Below are positions 1-5,045 of a stretch of 7,449 bases of DNA, piece by piece. The DNA comes from Brachybacterium sp. (GTDB taxonomy: Bacteria > Actinomycetota > Actinomycetes > Actinomycetales > Dermabacteraceae), in assembly GCA_030451965.1 (NCBI GenBank), contig JAKDNE010000152.1, positions 1 to 7,449 of the forward strand. Direction: 5' to 3'. Under the pieces are notes generated by a model. That model did not search any database and was not told the origin of the DNA. It worked only from the letters and a program-made list of their open reading frames with translations. Position 1 is the stretch's first letter. Each line of letters starts with the position of its first letter. A program made the position numbers and the translations under genes.

Positions 1-654
1 GACGCGGCGAACGGCGCACCGGGATCGATGTCCTCCCCCACCCCCGTCGCCGAGGGCGGCGACATGGGTGAGGTCGACGGCGGCGAGGAGGCCGAGGAGA
101 TTGTGCGCTCGGGCACCGTCGGTGACGGCATCTGGTCCCTCGCCACGGCTACCGCTGCGCCGTCCGAGACCGAGGCGGGAAGCGCCATCCACACCTACGC
201 CGTGCGCGTCGAGGGTGGGACCGGGATCGACGCCGACGAGGCAGCTGCGCAGATCGCTGCCGTCCTGGCCGATCCCCGCGGCTGGCAGGACCTCGAGGAG
301 GTGACGTGCCAGCAGGTCTCGACGCTCGAGGAGGCGGAGCTGACGATCTCGCTGGCATCCCCGCCGACAGTCGACGAGCTGTGCCTCCCGGCGAGGACGG
401 ACGGGCTGTGGAGCTGTCGTGTCGGATCGGACGTGGCGCTGAACTCGGATCGCTGGCTGCACGCGACGCCCACCTATGACGACCTGACCGCCTACCGCGC
501 CTACATGATCAACCACGAGGTCGGGCACTTCCTCGGGCACGGCCATGCGCGCTGCGGCGGGGCGGGAGAGGCGTCACCGGTCATGCTCCAGCAGTCCATC
601 GACCTGCAGGGCTGCGTGCCCAATGCCTGGCCCGCGGACGAGCAGTCACGCTGA
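1..654 (+). CDS. DUF3152 domain protein, metzincin-like zinc protease fold (5' partial)
   Basis: The frame is open to the left edge and runs into the ATG at 28 without a stop (preceding codons read DAANGAPGS), so the true start probably lies upstream and any signal peptide is outside the window. A low-complexity, Gly/Glu-rich stretch to about base 185 looks like an exposed linker. The folded domain follows, from YAVRVEGG to the end. It carries HEVGHFLGHGH at 514-546, a full HExxHxxGxxH zinc site, then SPVMLQQS as a plausible Met-turn. Cysteines in the DELC, WSCR, ARCGG and GCVP contexts could form disulfides, which fits an extracytoplasmic protein. These features match my memory of the actinobacterial DUF3152 family, usually secreted or lipid-anchored. 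Proteolysis is inferred from the motif only; substrate unknown. It is convergent with the PAP2 gene, 63 nt apart. Confidence 0.88.
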   Translation, partial: DAANGAPGSMSSPTPVAEGGDMGEVDGGEEAEEIVRSGTVGDGIWSLATATAAPSETEAGSAIHTYAVRVEGGTGIDADEAAAQIAAVLADPRGWQDLEEVTCQQVSTLEEAELTISLASPPTVDELCLPARTDGLWSCRVGSDVALNSDRWLHATPTYDDLTAYRAYMINHEVGHFLGHGHARCGGAGEASPVMLQQSIDLQGCVPNAWPADEQSR

Positions 655-657
655 TCC

Positions 658-701
658 CCGCAGAGGCCGCCTGCTCCCGCTCTCCCCTCGATCCCCTGCG
701 G
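658..701. terminator. Weak inverted repeat between convergent genes
   Basis: CCGCAG (658-663) is complementary to CTGCGG (696-701) across a 32-nt loop, in the gap between the stop of the DUF3152 gene and the stop of the PAP2 gene. The position suits a bidirectional terminator, but the stem is short, the loop long and no T-tract follows, so support is poor. Confidence 0.18.
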
Positions 702-717
702 CAGACTCCTCACCGGG

Positions 718-1485
718 TCAGGTCGTCACCGAGATCGGCTCCGCTCCCCTCTCCGCAGCTCGCGCCCGGGCGCGGACGTCCCAGTCCATGAGGAGGCGCA
801 GCACAAGGCCTCCCGCGAGGAGGCCGCCGACGAGATCGCTCGCCCAGTGCCACCGGAGGAGGAAGGAGACGGTGACGGAGTTCAGGGCGATCACCACGAC
901 CGCCCACTGCAGGATCTGCACCAGGCGGTGCGAGGCGCCGGTGTAGTGCGCGATCAGATACACGGCGGCGCCGTACATGAGCACCGCCTCGGAGGCGTGT
1001 CCCGACGGGAAGCTGATCCCCTTGTCCCCCATCTCGAACAGCCCGGCCTCGAGGAAGCGCGGGTCGTGCTCATAGGCCGCACCACGGGCGAACAGCACCT
1101 TCATCAACCCGATGCCGACCAGGAATCCCAGCTCGGCCAGGCCGGCGATGAGGAGCGGCCGCCAGGACTGTCGGATCGCCGCGATCACCGCCGCCACCCC
1201 CAGCAGCACGGGAAGGCAGACCGCCTGACCGGCGATGGGGTCCAGCACCTTCTGTGCGAAGGGCAGCAGGCTCGGATCGAGCCGGTACAGCCAGCGCTTG
1301 GCCAGGAACAGGTCCATGTCCTGGAAGGGGCCCGCGGCCACGATGATCACCAGTATCAGGATGATGGCGAGGCTCGGGGCCGAGGTCAGCCGGTGCCACC
1401 AGGGGCGATCGCGTTCGCTGGTGAGGCCTCCGTCGAGACGAGTGTCGAGGAGCGCTTCGCGCGGGGACTGGATTTCGGCGACCAT
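718..1485 (-). CDS. PAP2 family phosphatase homologue, integral membrane
   Basis: A 255-aa protein with about six hydrophobic helices (roughly residues 38-52, 88-104, 111-131, 166-181, 191-210, 218-233), the usual PAP2 topology. Family signatures: C1 begins with K129 (KVLFARG), C2 is FPSGHAS (PSGH at 160-163) and C3 is RWHWASD (H213, D217). H163, H213 and D217 correspond to the catalytic histidines and aspartate. The family removes phosphate from lipid phosphates such as phosphatidic acid or isoprenyl pyrophosphates at the membrane. Oddities: C1 lacks the second Arg-Pro of KxxxxxxRP (Ala-Ala here), and the Arg of SRxxxxxH in C3 is replaced by Ser207, though R211 lies close by. Substrate and activity are therefore uncertain. 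The ATG at 1485 has no clear Shine-Dalgarno, but a TAAGCT box lies just upstream. The gene is divergent from the zinc-finger gene at 1664. Confidence 0.85.
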   Translation of the reverse strand: MVAEIQSPREALLDTRLDGGLTSERDRPWWHRLTSAPSLAIILILVIIVAAGPFQDMDLFLAKRWLYRLDPSLLPFAQKVLDPIAGQAVCLPVLLGVAAVIAAIRQSWRPLLIAGLAELGFLVGIGLMKVLFARGAAYEHDPRFLEAGLFEMGDKGISFPSGHASEAVLMYGAAVYLIAHYTGASHRLVQILQWAVVVIALNSVTVSFLLRWHWASDLVGGLLAGGLVLRLLMDWDVRARARAAERGAEPISVTT

Positions 1486-1494
1486 CAGGTGGAA

Positions 1495-1500
1495 AGCTTA
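1495..1500 (-). promoter_or_regulatory. Candidate -10 box (TAAGCT) for the PAP2 gene
   Basis: On the minus strand TAAGCT lies 9 nt before the PAP2 ATG. A start of transcription 6 to 7 nt downstream would leave a leader of only about 3 nt, consistent with the missing ribosome binding site. No TTGACA-like -35 is visible. Confidence 0.35.
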
Positions 1501-1513
1501 GGAAACTTGGGAC

Positions 1514-1528
1514 CGGATCGACGGATCG
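1514..1528. repeat. Two tandem CGGATCG heptamers, 8-bp period
   Basis: CGGATCG occurs at 1514-1520 and again at 1522-1528, separated by one A, inside the divergent PAP2/zinc-finger intergenic region and about 14 bp upstream of the candidate PAP2 -10 box. It could be a protein-binding site or chance in GC-rich DNA. Confidence 0.3.
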
Positions 1529-1548
1529 CAGCGGTGAACCCCACATTC

Positions 1549-1576
1549 CCGGGCCTGCCCGGCCACGGGGGCCCGG
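1549..1576. repeat. 7-bp GC inverted repeat in divergent intergenic region
   Basis: CCGGGCC (1549-1555) pairs perfectly with GGCCCGG (1570-1576) over a 14-nt loop, about 87 nt upstream of the start at 1664. It may be an operator, or a leader hairpin if transcription of the zinc-finger gene starts upstream of it. No T-tract follows, so an intrinsic terminator is unlikely. Confidence 0.35.
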
Positions 1577-1663
1577 CGAACGCAGCCTGCTCCGCGGGGC
1601 ACACTGGAGGCACCGCCACGGCATCGGCGGCGCCCCACAGGAACGATCCGGAGGGAGCACGGG

Positions 1664-2008
1664 ATGGTCGGCTCACCGGCCCGCGGTGCGAGCATCGAGG
1701 CACGTCATCGCGAGATGCTTGCCCGCTTGGCGAATATCGAGCGGGAGCTCTCCGCCCTGCGGCGCACCCGCGAGGGACTGAGCGATGACGACGAGCACGA
1801 TCCTGACGGCGTCCCCCTGTCCTCGCAGTGGTCCCGGCTGGAGGGTCTGAGGCACAGCATGCTCGAGGCGCTCGCCTCGATCGATGCCGCCCACGCTCGC
1901 TGGTCCCGCGGTGAGGACGGCCGGTGCAGCAGCTGCGGCGGCCCGATCGCCCCTGCGCGCCTGTCCGCCCGGCCGGAGGCGACCACCTGCATCGACTGCG
2001 CGCCCTGA
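1664..2008 (+). CDS. TraR/DksA-type C4 zinc finger protein
   Basis: A 114-aa protein. Residues about 11-38 and 52-82 look like two helices of a coiled-coil hairpin, separated by an acidic turn DDDEHDPDG (41-49). The C-terminus has a C4 zinc site C88-x2-C91-x17-C109-x2-C112. This is the layout of the TraR/DksA family, in which the coiled coil enters the RNA polymerase secondary channel and acidic tip residues alter initiation. That role is known for E. coli DksA; for the short actinobacterial homologues it is inferred. The ATG is supported by a strong Shine-Dalgarno, GGAGGG at 1650-1655, 8 nt upstream. The gene stands alone on its strand, with the PAP2 gene divergent upstream and a membrane-protein gene convergent 22 nt downstream. 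Confidence 0.85.
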   Translation: MVGSPARGASIEARHREMLARLANIERELSALRRTREGLSDDDEHDPDGVPLSSQWSRLEGLRHSMLEALASIDAAHARWSRGEDGRCSSCGGPIAPARLSARPEATTCIDCAP

Positions 2009-2011
2009 GCA

Positions 2012-2029
2012 CGGCCCTCCGGGTGGCCG
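2012..2029. terminator. Candidate bidirectional hairpin between convergent genes
   Basis: CGGCC (2012-2016) pairs with GGCCG (2025-2029) over an 8-nt loop and occupies nearly all of the 22-nt gap between the stop of the zinc-finger gene and the stop of the convergent membrane-protein gene. There is no T-tract on either side, as is common for GC-rich actinobacterial terminators, so it is only a candidate. Confidence 0.4.
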
Positions 2030-2030
2030 G

Positions 2031-2330
2031 TCAGCTCTGCCGCACTGCCTCCAGCTCACGCTGGTCGCGCCGGGCAGCGGTGACCAGATAGCCGCTGAGG
2101 ATGACGCTCCCGAGCACCGCGAGGGCCAGGATCACCCAGATGCCCATCGCGGGATCGATCAGCTCGAGCACGAAGATGGCGAGCACCGCGGCCGCGAGCA
2201 CGACCCCCTCGATGATCGCGAACCGGACGAAGACGCGACTGCGCCGTTCCTGCTGTCGGCGACGCAGGCCCGACTCGCCGGTCGGCGCCGGTGCCGTGTC
2301 GTCGCTGTTGTGGGCATGGGGGTTGCTCAT
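2031..2330 (-). CDS. Small two-helix membrane protein, unknown function
   Basis: A 99-aa protein I do not recognise. The N-terminal 30 residues are polar and end in an arginine-rich cluster (LRRRQQERRSR, 22-32). Two hydrophobic helices follow, about 35-57 and 61-85, joined by a short turn at DPAMG, then a charged tail with RRDQRELEAVR. The positive-inside rule suggests that both ends are cytoplasmic. The ATG at 2330 has no good Shine-Dalgarno but sits exactly 6 nt after a TACGAT box, suggesting a leaderless message. It follows ytoQ on the same strand after 113 nt and appears to have its own promoter. It is probably a real gene because it is a coherent membrane protein in a clean slot; function unknown. 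Confidence 0.72.
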   Translation of the reverse strand: MSNPHAHNSDDTAPAPTGESGLRRRQQERRSRVFVRFAIIEGVVLAAAVLAIFVLELIDPAMGIWVILALAVLGSVILSGYLVTAARRDQRELEAVRQS

Positions 2331-2336
2331 CCCGAC

Positions 2337-2342
2337 ATCGTA
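2337..2342 (-). promoter_or_regulatory. -10 box (TACGAT) for a probable leaderless transcript
   Basis: On the minus strand TACGAT is followed by 6 nt (GTCGGG) and then the ATG at 2330. TANNNT 6 to 7 nt before a start codon is the known actinobacterial signature of transcripts beginning at the start codon. No clear -35 is seen. Confidence 0.5.
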
Positions 2343-2344
2343 GC

Positions 2345-2360
2345 GACGGTGGACGCCGTC
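2345..2360. repeat. Inverted repeat upstream of the 2330 start
   Basis: GACGG (2345-2349) pairs with CCGTC (2356-2360) over a 6-nt spacer. Relative to the minus-strand TACGAT box it falls in the -13 to -30 interval, where a repressor could occlude polymerase. The arms are only 5 bp, so chance is possible. Confidence 0.25.
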
Positions 2361-2443
2361 AGCCGTGGCCTCGGACGGGATCGAGGCGCAGCCCCGACGT
2401 GTCGCCGGCGAGCGTACGTGCCCCGACGGTCAGGAGTGCGGGC

Positions 2444-2884
2444 TCACGCCTTGAGCACGTAGCGCAGGGTCTCCACCACCTGGTCGGTGGTCGTGCACCA
2501 GGCCTGGGCCTCGGCGTCGACCTCCTTGAGCGGATGGATGATGTCCTCGTCATGGAGGGTCACATAGGGCTTGCCCAGCGCGGCGCAGTAGCCGGCATCG
2601 AAGGCGGCGTTCCACTGCTTGTACTTGTCCCCGAAGCGCACCACCACCAGATCACTCTTCTCGATCAGGGTGCGCGTGCGGATGGCGTTGACCTTCGAGG
2701 ACTGATGATCACGCCAGAACTGGCTGGCGTTCTCGCCCAGATGGTCGCCGGCGGCGTCGCTGGCGGGGTGGTCGGTCACCGGCGCGGAGAAGACCACGTC
2801 CAGCCCGGCGGCCTCGGCGCCGCGCTGGATCTCGTCACGCCACTCGGTATGGATCTCGCCGGAGAGATAGACGGAAAAGCTCAT
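2444..2884 (-). CDS. ytoQ: YtoQ family protein
   Basis: A 146-aa protein recognised as the YtoQ family by its whole-length pattern: VYLSGEIHTEWRDEI at the N-terminus, SAPVTDHPASD (33-43), FWRDH (56-60), NAIRTRTLIEKSDLVVVRFG (66-85), KYKQWNAAFDAGY (87-99) and LHDEDIIHPLKEVD (110-123). The length fits the family. The fold appears related to nucleoside 2-deoxyribosyltransferase-like proteins (a SGE loop near the N-terminus and a FDAGYxxALGKP segment), but no biochemical role is established to my knowledge, so a nucleotide-related function is inference. The start at 2884 has a good Shine-Dalgarno (GAGGAG, minus-strand reading of 2893-2898) 8 nt upstream. It is divergent from the KPR-like gene and followed on the same strand by the two-helix membrane protein. 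Confidence 0.9.
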   Translation of the reverse strand: MSFSVYLSGEIHTEWRDEIQRGAEAAGLDVVFSAPVTDHPASDAAGDHLGENASQFWRDHQSSKVNAIRTRTLIEKSDLVVVRFGDKYKQWNAAFDAGYCAALGKPYVTLHDEDIIHPLKEVDAEAQAWCTTTDQVVETLRYVLKA

Positions 2885-2934
2885 GGTCAGGACTCCTCAC
2901 AGGGGTTCGGACGGGTCTGCTGCTCTGGCGCACC

Positions 2935-2940
2935 ATCCTA
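2935..2940 (-). promoter_or_regulatory. Candidate -10 box (TAGGAT) for ytoQ
   Basis: TAGGAT on the minus strand lies 50 nt upstream of the ytoQ ATG, which would give a leader of roughly 43 nt containing the GAGGAG ribosome binding site. The -35 position is not recognisable, so this rests on the hexamer and spacing alone. Confidence 0.38.
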
Positions 2941-2945
2941 GACGG

Positions 2946-2976
2946 TCGAGGATGAGCCCCGGCTTTCGGTCCTCGA
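2946..2976. repeat. 7-bp inverted repeat between ytoQ and the KPR-like gene
   Basis: TCGAGGA (2946-2952) and TCCTCGA (2970-2976) form a perfect inverted repeat with a 17-nt spacer. It brackets the place where the -35 element of the candidate ytoQ promoter would lie, so it could be an operator serving one or both divergent genes. Confidence 0.35.
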
Positions 2977-3001
2977 GCGTCCCGAACGGCGGACATGGCT
3001 C

Positions 3002-3019
3002 CCCGGGACTCGACTCGGG
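3002..3019. repeat. Short hairpin upstream of the KPR-like gene
   Basis: CCCGGG at 3002-3007 can pair with CTCGGG at 3014-3019 (six pairs, one of them G-T) around a 6-nt loop. It lies 55 nt before the ATG at 3075 and may be part of the leader. Significance is uncertain. Confidence 0.22.
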
Positions 3020-3074
3020 CGCGAACCATGACCATGGACGGAACATCTCGCCGGTGCCCAGCAGCGGTGGAAGA

Positions 3075-4010
3075 ATGGCGGCCGTGAGCACCATTGCCGT
3101 CGTCGGCGCAGGAGTGGTCGGGCAGACCTATGCGGGACTGTTGGCCGATGCCGGCCATGACGTGAGCATCGTCGCTCGCGGCCGACGTGCTGATCAGCTG
3201 CGTCTGTCCGGGATCGTGCTGCACCGGGACGGCAGCACCAGCCGACCGAGGTGTCGCGTGGTCAACAGACTTGCCGAGGCACGGACCGCCGAGGTGGTGA
3301 TCGTCGCGGTGCGCGGTGACCAGCTGTCCTCTGTCCAGGCAGAGGTTGCGGCGTCGCTAGCGCCGATCGTCGTGTGCATGGCCAACCCGCTCGGGAAGCG
3401 CGAGTCCTTCGAGCAGGCCGTCGGTGCCGAACGCACGGTCTTCGCCTTCTCCGGCATCGGTGGTCTCATTGCCGAAGCCGGCTCGGTCCGCTATCACTCC
3501 GTGCGCCAGCAGCCCACTGTCGTCGACGTAGGGGCGAGTGCTGGGGCAACCGTGGCGGAGCTGATGAGCACCACCGGACTGGCGGTGCACCGCGAACACC
3601 AGATGGCCTCATGGCTCGACACTCGCAGCGTGTTCATCGCCGGCATCGGGGCGGGCGTGCTCACGACCGAGAACGGGGCATCGGGGATCGCGCGCTCTCG
3701 CGAGCGGACGCGCCAGATCGTGGGCGCCATCAGTGAGGCCTTCGACGCCCTCCAGGGGCACGACCTCCCGATTCGTCCCGCGGCCCTTCGCACCATCTTC
3801 GGGCGTGTCCCGACATGGCTCGCCGCCCGCTACTGGCAGCACCAGTTCGGTGGACCGATGGTGCAGGTGTCCATCGCGCCACATGTGCTGGCCACCAGGT
3901 ACACGGAATTCCCCCATGTGGCCGCGCACGCACTCACCCTCGTCGGGCACGACGCACCACGGTTCCGCCGCCTGGTCATGCCCTGCGTGTCGACGGGTCA
4001 CGACGCCTGA
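3075..4010 (+). CDS. Ketopantoate reductase (ApbA/PanE)-like oxidoreductase
   Basis: A 311-aa protein. The N-terminus TIAVVGAGVVGQTYAG is a Rossmann dinucleotide-binding fingerprint (GxGxxG at 11-16), followed by a second strand ending VARGRR (34-39), which suits NADP(H). The middle has VAVRGDQL (78-84) and CMANPLG (101-107), where N104 matches the conserved Asn of the family. The C-terminal half is helical, as in the KPR C-terminal domain. PanE reduces 2-dehydropantoate to pantoate for CoA synthesis. Here the segment MASWLDTRSVF (177-187) aligns with the E. coli WRKL region, and its catalytic Lys is replaced by Asp182. The protein is therefore probably not a pantoate enzyme; substrate unknown. 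The start could be ATG 3075 or GTG 3084 (MSTIAVVGAG), each with only a weak ribosome site (GGTGG or GGAAG). In-frame codons back to 2883 are unlike the family and are excluded. Confidence 0.8.
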   Translation: MAAVSTIAVVGAGVVGQTYAGLLADAGHDVSIVARGRRADQLRLSGIVLHRDGSTSRPRCRVVNRLAEARTAEVVIVAVRGDQLSSVQAEVAASLAPIVVCMANPLGKRESFEQAVGAERTVFAFSGIGGLIAEAGSVRYHSVRQQPTVVDVGASAGATVAELMSTTGLAVHREHQMASWLDTRSVFIAGIGAGVLTTENGASGIARSRERTRQIVGAISEAFDALQGHDLPIRPAALRTIFGRVPTWLAARYWQHQFGGPMVQVSIAPHVLATRYTEFPHVAAHALTLVGHDAPRFRRLVMPCVSTGHDA

Positions 4011-4016
4011 TCACCC

Positions 4017-4028
4017 GGTTCCGGAACC
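4017..4028. repeat. Perfect 12-bp palindrome just after the KPR-like gene
   Basis: GGTTCCGGAACC reads the same on both strands and begins 6 nt after the stop at 4010. It can fold only into a 4-bp stem with a 4-nt loop, so a dimeric protein-binding site is as plausible as a terminator. The nearest downstream gene starts at 4211. Confidence 0.4.
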
Positions 4029-4044
4029 TACCGGCCGTCGCGAG

Positions 4045-4054
4045 CGAGCGCTCG
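4045..4054. repeat. 10-bp palindrome CGAGCGCTCG
   Basis: A second perfect palindrome lies 16 bp after the GGTTCCGGAACC one. GC-rich short palindromes of this kind are not rare in such genomes, and no T-tract follows. The rest of the 200-nt gap to 4211 shows nothing except the candidate -10 box at 4199. Confidence 0.25.
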
Positions 4055-4198
4055 ACCATGACCCCGCTCTCGGGCCTCTGGTCAGGATGCCTTCGGTCGC
4101 TTCGTCCCGCGATCCGGCCTGTTGCTCGCCGACCGGCAGGAAGCCGACGAACCCCCTGCAGGCAGCACAGCCGAGCGGCCTGCCCGATCGCTCTTCTG

Positions 4199-4204
4199 TA
4201 AGCT
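4199..4204 (+). promoter_or_regulatory. -10 box (TAAGCT) for leaderless trhO-like transcript
   Basis: TAAGCT is separated by 6 nt (CAGCCC) from the GTG at 4211, and there is no Shine-Dalgarno in front of that codon. This is the known actinobacterial leaderless arrangement, with transcription starting at or next to the G of the start codon. The -35 is not recognisable. Confidence 0.55.
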
Positions 4205-4210
4205 CAGCCC

Positions 4211-4954
4211 GTGGAAACCGTCCTCAACATCTCCGCGTACCTGTTCACTCGGATCACCGATCGTGAGCAGCTGCGTCCGGTGCTGCGCGCGCGGGCGAAT
4301 GCGGCGGGCCTGAAGGGCACGATCCTCCTCGCGGAGGAGGGCATCAACATGTTCCTCGCCGGTGACGCCGACGCAGTGCGTGGGTACGTCGATGAGCTGC
4401 GCGATGACCCCCGCTTCGCCGCCCTGACGACGACGGAGAGCTGGTCCACTGAGCAGCCGTTCCGCAAGATGCTCGTCAAGCTCAAGCGCGAGATCATCCG
4501 CATGGATCACCCGACGATCCGCCCGCTCGAGGAACGTGCGCCGGCGGTGGCGCCGCGCACCCTCAAGCGCTGGCTCGATCAGGGACACGATGACGACGGG
4601 CGTGACATCGTCATGCTCGACACCCGCAATGCGTTCGAGGTCGATTACGGCACCTTCGAGGGCGCGCTCGATTGGCGCATCACGCGGTTCACGCACTTCC
4701 CGGATGCGGCCTCCGCTCACCGCGATGCGCTCGAGGGCAAGACCGTCGTGAGCTTCTGCACCGGTGGGATCCGATGCGAGAAGGCCACGATCTACCTGCG
4801 CGACGACGGCATCGATGCGCTTCAGCTCGAGGGCGGCATCCTCGGCTACTTCGAGCACATCGGCCACGACCACTATGACGGGGAATGCTTCGTCTTCGAT
4901 GAGCGCGAGGCGCTTGCGCCCGACCTCACGCCGCGAGCCGTCATCGCGTCGTAG
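4211..4954 (+). CDS. trhO: TrhO/UPF0176-type rhodanese protein, short form
   Basis: A 247-aa protein. Residues 1-95 form the N-terminal UPF0176 domain, with LKGTILLAEEGINMFLAG (34-50) matching the LAHEGIN strand of E. coli TrhO (YceA). Residues about 112-220 form a rhodanese domain with VMLDTRNAFEVDYGTFEGA and the active loop FCTGGIRCEKA, in which C183 is the expected catalytic Cys and C189 a second conserved Cys. FVFDER (227-232) ends the shared region. TrhO hydroxylates U34 of certain tRNAs to ho5U using oxygen. The E. coli protein is about 350 aa with a cysteine-rich tail that is entirely absent here, so the same activity is inferred, not certain. The GTG at 4211 is chosen because the family N-terminus begins there and a TAAGCT box precedes it. 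The next gene lies 91 nt downstream on the same strand. Confidence 0.85.
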   Translation: METVLNISAYLFTRITDREQLRPVLRARANAAGLKGTILLAEEGINMFLAGDADAVRGYVDELRDDPRFAALTTTESWSTEQPFRKMLVKLKREIIRMDHPTIRPLEERAPAVAPRTLKRWLDQGHDDDGRDIVMLDTRNAFEVDYGTFEGALDWRITRFTHFPDAASAHRDALEGKTVVSFCTGGIRCEKATIYLRDDGIDALQLEGGILGYFEHIGHDHYDGECFVFDEREALAPDLTPRAVIAS

Positions 4955-4974
4955 TGCGCCGCCAAGGGAGCGCA
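4955..4974 (+). terminator. Weak hairpin directly after the trhO-like stop
   Basis: TGCGC (4955-4959) pairs with GCGCA (4970-4974) over a 10-nt loop, beginning at the base after the TAG stop. There is no T-tract. It may attenuate transcription between trhO and the downstream dehydrogenase gene. Confidence 0.25.
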
Positions 4975-4996
4975 GCGCCCTGAAACGGACACGGCG

Positions 4997-5002
4997 TACA
5001 GT
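4997..5002 (+). promoter_or_regulatory. Candidate -10 box (TACAGT) for the AlaDH-like gene
   Basis: TACAGT fits TANNNT and would give a leader of about 37 nt that includes the GGGAGG ribosome site at 5036. No -35 match is visible at 16 to 18 bp. If real, the dehydrogenase gene can be transcribed separately from trhO. Confidence 0.35.
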
Positions 5003-5035
5003 CCACAACGGAGCTGACCCTGGTTCCCCGACGAT

Positions 5036-5041
5036 GGGAGG
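5036..5041 (+). promoter_or_regulatory. Ribosome binding site GGGAGG deciding the 5046 start
   Basis: GGGAGG lies 4 nt before the ATG at 5046, and the alternative in-frame ATG at 5034 overlaps it. ATG 5034 itself has no ribosome site, so 5046 is preferred although the spacing is slightly tight. Confidence 0.5.
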
Positions 5042-5045
5042 CCGG

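Noticed and set aside
847..1788. Long plus-strand frame (313 codons) opposite the PAP2 gene
   Set aside because: It is antisense to a clear PAP2 protein, runs on into the zinc-finger gene in another frame, and its translation is low-complexity Gln/His/Gly-rich with no domain.
2883..3074. N-terminal extension of the KPR-like gene back to 2883
   Set aside because: The Rossmann fingerprint should begin within a few residues of the start; the 64 extra residues have no fold signature and cover the divergent promoter region.
2883..4210. ytoQ, the KPR-like gene and trhO as a linked system
   Set aside because: They have different strands, separate promoter candidates and unrelated family roles; nothing in the sequence ties them into a pathway.
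4764..5045. N-terminal extension of the AlaDH-like gene back to 4764
   Set aside because: It overlaps the trhO-like gene in another frame and reads as Ser/Arg/Ala-rich sequence unlike the family; the start at 5046 has a ribosome site.
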